Source of the DNA: a virus
Direction: 5' to 3' (one strand)
DNA: 64,000 nt
Virus record (IMG/VR): IMGVR_UViG_3300033182_001391
Location: 1-64,000 of that record
The notes beneath the pieces were generated by a model. The model had not been told where the DNA came from. It ran no database searches and worked only from the letters and a program-made list of their open reading frames with translations. Position 1 is the first letter of the stretch. Each line of letters opens with the position of its first letter. Positions 27,952-36,900 of this stretch are shown here, piece by piece. A program made the translations under genes and the position numbers.

Positions 27952-30900
27952 TCAATCCACCCTTCTAGGTAGCGCTGCCTGCTCATACGAACCTACAACA
28001 GACATAGATTCTTTTTGCAAATCTTTAACATAAACTTTAGCTAAATTATTAACAACCAACTCCCAGTTTAAAGTAACCGGAGTGCCATCTTCATAGTACT
28101 CATCCCATAAGGTAATTGGCCATTGTGAAGCAGTCTCGTAAACGCTTTCAAGACACTTAATGTAAACCAAAGTATCAAATACAACATAATTATTCTCTAC
28201 AAGTTGCTGACCTAATTCAGATAATTCTGGAACATAGTTCTCAAAAAAGTTATATTTATTTTCTGCAACAAGTGAGCTGATAACTTCAGCGTAAAGTTTA
28301 TCGTATCCCATGAAAAATACTGATAGATCATCTAGCTTCTGCTTATATTTTTCTTTTACTTCAACAAAATTATTCACATTACCTGACTCTAATAAAGAAT
28401 TAAATATAGAAGAAACAAAACTAACACTTTGAGAAATAACATCATCAGTAAAATGATAGAAAATAGTAGCAATAGTTCTATCAAACTGATCCTGAACATA
28501 ACTAGACGGCTTATTATAATCTGCACCTGCATCAAAGTCCTCATTTGTCCCAGCCAAAGACTCACGAGATCTATTAACCCTCAAAACAATAACCTTATTT
28601 AAAATTTTATCCTTAACAAAGAACTTAGCTTTACCACCAGGAGTTGATACATCTAAAATACTTAAAGTATAAGATTCAGAATTTTCCTCTGAATAAACTT
28701 TTCCTTCCATAACATTTGTTTCTTCGGTGTTAATGCCATCAAAACGAATTGTGAACGGATCGCCACCCCTTAAGATGTCAACAACTTTTATAGTGTCACC
28801 GTCAACAACATCAACAACTTTTACCAAAACTTTAAACTGAGGCTCTAATTGAGCCTTGTCTGGACCCAAACTAGAAAGATTCAAAACCCTAGAATGAACC
28901 AAAGCGTTTTCATAACTGATATATCTTACGGCTTCTTTTATTTCTGTTTCTCGCCAACCCAAACTCTTAAACAAATCATCACTTCTAACATAAGAATATC
29001 CTTCAGGAGTTCTTATCTTAGTCCTAACCCCCAATATACCAGGCAATAATGCTTTGCTATGGTATTGACCAACAACCATACCCTGACTATAAGAAAGGCC
29101 AGAATCCATAGGTTGACCATTTCTATTTAAATACTGAACATAGCATCCGTGTTGATCTAGCAGATTATCCCTAACCCACTTCCACCCCTTCCAGCCTAAT
29201 TGGGATCCAAGAGAACCAACAATCGGACCAGCCACTAAACCTGCTGCACCTCCAGTAGCAACAGTTGCAACTGTACCAGCTAAAACACCGAATCCAATAG
29301 AAGCAAGCGCGGCACCGCCGGCAGCATTTGTATTGGCCTGAGTCTGCCTTATAACTGCTTCGGCTGCATCTGGCATAGACTTAGCTGTTTCTAGAGCTAT
29401 TGCATCTTTAACTATTGCACTAGAACCATGGGTAAACTGTAGCCCTCCAACAATTTGAGTCGAAAGCATGTCGCTCAATCTGTCGATAGAAATAGATCCA
29501 CCAATCATCATTGAAGAATCACCATCTCTAATACTGTCAAGATAAATTCTTGCATCGTTTCTAATTGCTTGAGTGTTCATCCAGGAACTTATCCAAGAAC
29601 TTAAATACCATCTACTTGGATCATTAACGGTAACAAGCGCATTCGGTGTAATCGCCGTAACAAAACCTAGATCGCTAGTAAAATGATGGACAACTTGTTC
29701 AACCTCAAATAAACCATACATCCTCTCATAAACATCAGACAAATAAACCATGTCATGAGGTCTAATATCTGGATTGCCAATAACTAACAATTCTCCACCA
29801 TAAATATCTTTAATAGATTCCTTCAAATGAGCAAGAGCAACCCTTCTGGCACTTAGCTCATCTGGACTTCCCTGAATATTCTTTGCGACCCCCCTAAAGG
29901 TTTCCAATGGATGCATAAGCGGATGCAGGAAACCAAAGAAACCACTTCCAACCATATTATCATAGTACAATCCAGTTTCTACTGTTTTTTCTGTTTGGCG
30001 TTCAGCTGGAGCCCCTTTATCTAGAGCTACAGTTACCGGATATTTTCCATCAGAGACTGCAGTGACGACTGTTGAAACGCCATTTAAATTTTCCTCTATG
30101 TTGTTAGCTAAAATGTGAGAGAAAGAACTTATATAGTGCAGTCTTTGGAAAGGCTCCCTAACTTCCAAAACAGGTTCTCCATATTCCCTTGTAAAAGGAT
30201 TGTCCACAGCTCTGAGTAAAGATCCCTCCCTACCCAAAGAGTAGTAAATGGAATCATTAAGAACCTTATTCATTACGTGTGCGTGCTTCCTAAAGTCTGC
30301 CGCCTCAGACACACCATATCCCAACTGCTGCATACTCAACTTAAACATAGAATATAGGCCACTAAGACCAGTAGTCAATGCTGTAAAAATAGGACCAACA
30401 TTTTCACTAAAGAAATCTTTTACGCTAGAGACAGAATAAGATATAATGTTATTAGAACTATTTCCCTCTGCTTTAGTTGCAACCAAAAGTTTTAAGAATT
30501 TGCTTTGACCAGAATCTGAAGACAAAGCTCCTTTCGCGTAATCTGCGTATGGGTCAATGAATGCTCTAAAAACCTTATCGACAGACCTAAAAGACCACTG
30601 CTCGTCAGTAAAAGAATTTCCACCAAATAACTTTCTATCTGGCTGAAGCACGAGCCAAGCTCTTCCGTAGGCATTATTCCAGAGAGCCTGCCTAAACATT
30701 CCAACCATCAGCAAGAATAATTGCTTAGGAGTATCTATCTGCGAAGCCAGTGAAATAGAAGGTTGTTCCGTATCAGAACCCTCTATACTGACCTGTAGCA
30801 CATTATTAATACTAGGGTCATCAAAGAAGTTTTCCTTGAACTTTTGCAGCCTTTTAACTAAGAAGTTGTTTAAGCTTTCAATGAGGCCACCTTGATCCAA

Positions 30901-33900
30901 TGGAGCATCTATAAATGAAGTTCTTACAAATTCTAATGCTTCTTCAACAGAAGTCTGATATTCTACAGAAGAAGTAGTGGGATTATATTCATAGCTAGAA
31001 TCTCCTGAATAAATAAACTCATCTCCTAAAATAAGAGAGAACTTATCTAAAGCACCAGTTGTAGAAAAATTTCTAATTGCATCTATAGGTTGAGAACCTC
31101 GTAAAATATCCAAAATATAATCTGGCATTGTGGCCTCAGAATCTGGATCCATACCATAAAGATCTGCAAATATTTGCTTAACACTATCTAATGTATGATA
31201 TGAATACCTAAATTCATCCCATATATCCTGGGCATCGGCTAGGTGTCTTCCGTCTCCAGCTATAACCGAAACATCTGGACTAAAATTCTCATCATAAAAT
31301 GCTCTTGCCTCCATAGAAAGCTGATCAGCTTCAGTATAAACAGGAGTAAATGTTCCCACAATTCTTTTTGAGGCCTGCTCCGTATAGCTATTAGATCCTT
31401 CTATTGACTCCATTTCTGTTAGATATATATCTCTTAAATAATTAAACTCAAGTACATCAAATCTTTTTTGAATAACTGCTTCAAAATAACTTGAGTCATC
31501 AATAAAACCATTTCCACTATACGCATAGCTATCCAGATAAGATAGACTAGATGTTTCCACTGCTAAATATCTATCTAAAATATTATTATGATCAAAAGAA
31601 CCATTTAAAATCTGAACTGGATTACCAGACTCATTTTTTTCTGCATATAAATTGTCTGAGTCAGAATTAACAAAAGAACCAAAACCAATCAAAAAATCTT
31701 CAGACCCCTCATCAGAATCGCTAACTCTTAAAGAAAACTCTTGTGCACTAGCAACCTGCGGAGAAACAACTCCAACTGGAACCGAATCAGGAACAAAAGC
31801 AAAAAAACATTCACGTTTTATAGGATACCTTCTAAAACCAAACTGATCTACACCAGTCTCAACATCTACAAACGGTATCGCGTCTAGCACAGTTTCGGCA
31901 GCATCTCTAGCCCCCACTTCAAAATTATTTCCATGGAACCACCCTGTTATTATATTCAAATAGTATGCTGCGTCAGGAGAAACAAGCGCATCAATATCAG
32001 AAAGATTATTCAAATCAGAATCTTCAAGTTCACCCCACAAAAAATAAGCTGGCTTACAAACTACAGCTCTTTTATTAATAGGATTATAAACTAGAATTTT
32101 TCTATTCTTATAATCTGAAGCCGTTCCATATAAGTTATCAAAACCATACCTATCTTTGAACCTTTCAAGATCTACTCCGCCATTTGAAGAAGGATTATAT
32201 GGCCATTTCATGGCAACATAAAATTGCTCATCTTCTTCAGATGCTGGCTTGCCCCATTCTGATGCAATTAACGTATCGATCTCAGAAGCGCCATCGATTT
32301 CAGGTTTAGGCATTTCTACAATATCATTGGTGTTTGATAAATAATTAAGAAGATTATTAGTTCCCATTGAAATTCTTAAAGGATTTTCTAGTTCTAAAAC
32401 ATCATTTTCACCAATAAGTGTCTGAGAAGTCTCTTTTAAATAATCTCTTTCTATTTCCATTAGTTTGCCAAAATTATCAGAATAACTAGTCTCATCTTCT
32501 TCCATATCAAAAGCTGGACTCTTTAAAATTCTAACACTTTTTGTATTCGCAAAGAAAGGATATCTGTATCTATCAGGAAGATTACTTATATGACGATGCT
32601 CTTCAGAAACAATATTGACCTTACCTTCTATAGGTAAATGAAATCCGATATAGGCATTGCCTCTTGAAACCGGAATCTTAGATACTATTTCATTTCCACT
32701 ACTATCTCCATAGTAAACAAGCGACTTTGGATCAGAAAAATTAATTACTTTATTTCTCAGAGAATTAGTTGGAGCATATATTCCAGTAGAATTATTTATA
32801 TTATAGGCAGTAGAAGCAAATATTTCGTTGACATCTGATGCACCAAAAAAAGCTGCGTAATCTGCAAGAGGATTCGTAGATCTATTTAGGCCATCCAATA
32901 GTTCTGCAAGGAAATTATCTTCCTTTCTTGCAGCAGGCGCCTTGTCAACCCTGTAGCCAGTCGTGACAGGAACAACACCAGAAGTGTAAAGCCAATGAGG
33001 CTTACCATAAAAAACGGTAGACCTGTCTTCAAATGGTCTTACGGCAACAATGTAATTTGGAAGAAGACGTGCACAAGTTTGGAAAAGATCCCAAACAGTT
33101 CTCATATAAGTTTGAGCCCTAAAAGAAACTTCATCAAAACCAGGAAGATCATCATCATCATTCATAGATATAACGCCCATAGTTTTGAATAAATTTTTGC
33201 CCCCTCTACCAACAAGAATTCCCAAAAGGCTTGACCCAACAGAAACTCCTTTACCAAGATAAACTGGATTACGTGTCACTAATGTACCTACAACCGTAGT
33301 TGCAGAAGCCGTAAACGCACTAGTTCCAACCCCTAAAACAGTATTCAATATACCGCCACCCAACAAACCAGTTACTATGTCACCCGAAGGAGATTTATTA
33401 AGCTGATTATCTGCAACCAATGTATCTACTGCAAAATTGGAACCCGGTATTCCCTGACCCGACTCCATAACCAACCTGTTCCAAGATCTATCAGTAAGAG
33501 AAGCTAAATCTCTTACTGATCTAGCATTACTGTCTTCAGGGGTCAATGAGGCAACAGTTGACCAACCGTCATCAATATCGCCGCCCAAGAATTGTGCTAT
33601 CCCAGTACCATTTCCAGGATAAATATTTCTCTTAAACAATTCTAAATCAACGTCAGATTGCATATTGGCCATAAGGGTCTCTATCAAAGGAATTATAGAA
33701 GAACGCTCATTGCTAGAAAAGTTGTTTTCATCTTTTCCACGCCCTATATAATTAAAAGCTCCACTTATAGCACTAGATATCTGATCATGTTTAACCTGAT
33801 CATCACCCATAAAATCGTAGAGTATGCTACCAAAATGTCTGATACCAAATCTATTTTCAGAAAAAATGATCCCCTTAGTCGCCCTAAGTAGAGCTTCTCT

Positions 33901-36900
33901 AGTTCTAGAAGACCCCATGCTTAAAAGTCTAACCATCAAATCCCTAGGCTCAGAAAGCCACATACCAGTGTTTATACCGCCATCAATTTTTCCACTATCA
34001 CCCTTTTTATTAGTGCTATTAACCATTGCACCAAGCTCTATTGCATCAGACTGAGCTGTTACTGTTACTATTTCTCCCTGCTCAACACTTGTAATTATTC
34101 CATTAAAAAGAGTATTTAATGAATTAGGATTAGAACCATATCCAGCTCTTAGATGAACTCTAACACCAGGCTTTAACCTTATATTGTTAATATCGACTAC
34201 ATATTCATGCCTCATGTGCCCCAGCATATTTCGAGACATATTTAAAGTTCTTTCAACTATATTAGCTAAACCCTCAGTCAAAGATAATTCATCTTGATTA
34301 AATTCGTCTAAATTAGGATTGAATATCTTACTTGACTCAGGTCTAGTTATCTTAGAATACATATTAGACAATCTAAGAATTAGAGTATCACCCATAATAT
34401 CTTCAGAAGAAACAACAGAGAAATCTATTATCGACTGCAATCCGTAGAAATTATCAAAAAGTTTTACACCAGCAAAATATCCACCCTCATCAATAAGCCA
34501 CAACATATAAGTAGGGAACGCCCTTAGCATGCGTCCAGAAATATCGCGATACGAAGTATCAACCATCATCTTTTCCCAGTGACGATACTCATCACCGTCA
34601 TATGCGTTTTGATACTCTGACACACCCTTAAGAGTTGCTATGCCGCTGTTAACGGTAGTGTTTCCGGTGTCAGGAGTCTGAACATCTTGAGTTAGATTTG
34701 GTCTTAAAGAATACCTTCTGTCTTCAGATGATATTTGAACATTACTGCCTGCAACCGTCAGATAAAATCTTCCATTATTATTATCTATATAACCAAAATG
34801 TGTACCGGCTGCTGTCAACATCATGGCTGAAATCTTGTTTTCATCTAACTGGGTTTGATCATTAGCGGGAATAACCAAAATAACTTTATGGAAATCTACG
34901 TTATCAGGATGAAAACTAACGTACTCTTCATCTGGTAAACTGTAGGCACCCTCTAATGCGGCTTCTAAAGATTCTTTCATGTGATAATCAGTACCGGTAG
35001 ATAGGTCACCAACAATAAAGGAACCAACACCAGAAACTTCATTCATAAACGGATTATTCTCATCATCTTCTTCTTCAGCAAAGTTGATGAACGACGTTAA
35101 AAGCTGCCACTTTTCAACATTATTATAACCAGGAATTGTAGAGCCAAGAACTAGCTCAAAAGCTCTTATGAACTTAGCCTGAGTAATCCCCTCTTCTTTA
35201 ACATAATCAACAAGAAGCTTAATAATTAATTGTCTTTTTTCTTCTGCGCTTAAACTAGGTAGATCTGCAGACATCAAATTCTTAATCCTATCTGCAATGG
35301 CTGTTATAGGAAGATTCTGTCCATCCATTTCATAATTCCACGATGTTCCATCCCAACCAACTTGAACTTCTTCATCGTCAAAAAAGAAATCCGTAACCCT
35401 AGGAATTTCATTAGTTATATTATTAGTGACATCATCGTCAAACATCTCAAAACTTCTAAAATAGAAATCTGGATCTAGATGACCAACAGTTTCTCCAGAA
35501 GAATCTTTTAACTGTAAAGGTAAATCGGGGTAGGCATTGAAGGCACCCCACATTTGCTTAATTCTTAAAAATGGATTTTTCTTAGTTGTAAACTGCTCGA
35601 CCATATCCTTCTGCTGTTTACTACTTAACTCTTCTCTCTTTTGCTGGAAAATGTCAAAATCAACAAGAGTAAGATTTACATCATAGACATGAGGAAAACC
35701 AGGTTTTGTAGAAACCTGATAGTTCATAGGCATTACATACTTCATGCCAGACAAAGCTGTTATAACATTTTTAATACCAAGAAAACCTATAACACCTGTT
35801 GCATGCTCCAGTCTTGCGAGAGCTGTAATATGATCAAAAATTCTTTTAAACTTTACAAGTTCTTTCTCACCAATAACTGTCATAGAAATATTAATAAAGC
35901 TATCTTTACCGCCGATATGCTGATAAGAAGGTTCGTCTTGCATCTGAACCTGAAGCTTTGCAAAGTTATTAGAAAGAGAAACAGTTACACCATTAACTAT
36001 TACGGCATCAGGGTCCATGTCGACCTTAACCATTGGAACTTCCCATTCGTTAAAAGTATAGTTACCAACCCTGGCCCTAGCAGCCTCCATTAAAGACTGA
36101 ATACTTCCACTCTTAAAGAAGTTCTCGTAAAGGTAAACATTAAAAGATTTCTTAAACTCTTCCTCTATCGAAGTTATGTCAGGATGAATTCCGTTTCTAT
36201 TATAGAAATCGCTGGCGGCATCATCGACCAACTTATCCAAGAGAGAAGTAGGGTTCTTGGAGAAATCTGAGAAAAACTTTTTTACACCATTTAAATTCAT
36301 ATTTACAGAATCAGGTGCGACACCAACTGAAAGAACTTTGCCGCCAAAGAAATATGGACCTATCTCACCAGGATACTGACTGAAATCGTTATCATAAGAT
36401 CTTAACCATTCCTCAATTTCCTCCCTGTCTGCCTGGCTATTAGGAAGCCTTGCACTATTCTCGGATATAAAATCTTCAACTAAGAAACGATAGACTGCTT
36501 CAGAATCACTGTTAGTATTAATTCCTGCAGTTAAAACATTTATAGAATCTGTAACTAAACTATATATATCTTTGCTATACTCATTAGATCTAGATAAATC
36601 AACAACCTGGTTTAATTTAATTCCATACTTTGAACTTTCATTGATATCAATATCAAAGAACTTAAGTAATTCGCGCCAAGTAGTCTCACCTAAATCACTA
36701 AAGGTTTCTTCCTGAGTCGTTCTAAATGAAGCTGTATCTGGAAGAAACAGCTTTGTTTGAACTTCGGCTGGAGTATAGAAAGTAATATTATTACCATTTC
36801 TCCATTCATCAATTATATTTGTTTCTAAAATGTAGTCCCTATAAGAATCTGTAACCGTTTCGTTTTCATAGTCAGTACTGTAGGCGGCATCAGAAGGTGG

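Noticed and set aside
27950-27955. TTG start at 27955 for the wall hydrolase
   Set aside because: An in-frame ATG two codons later follows the hub stop by 2 nt, and TTG would overlap that stop.
35641-36093. 150-codon open frame on the plus strand inside the hub gene
   Set aside because: It is antisense to a strongly supported gene, has no ribosome site and has cysteine/histidine-rich, low-quality composition.
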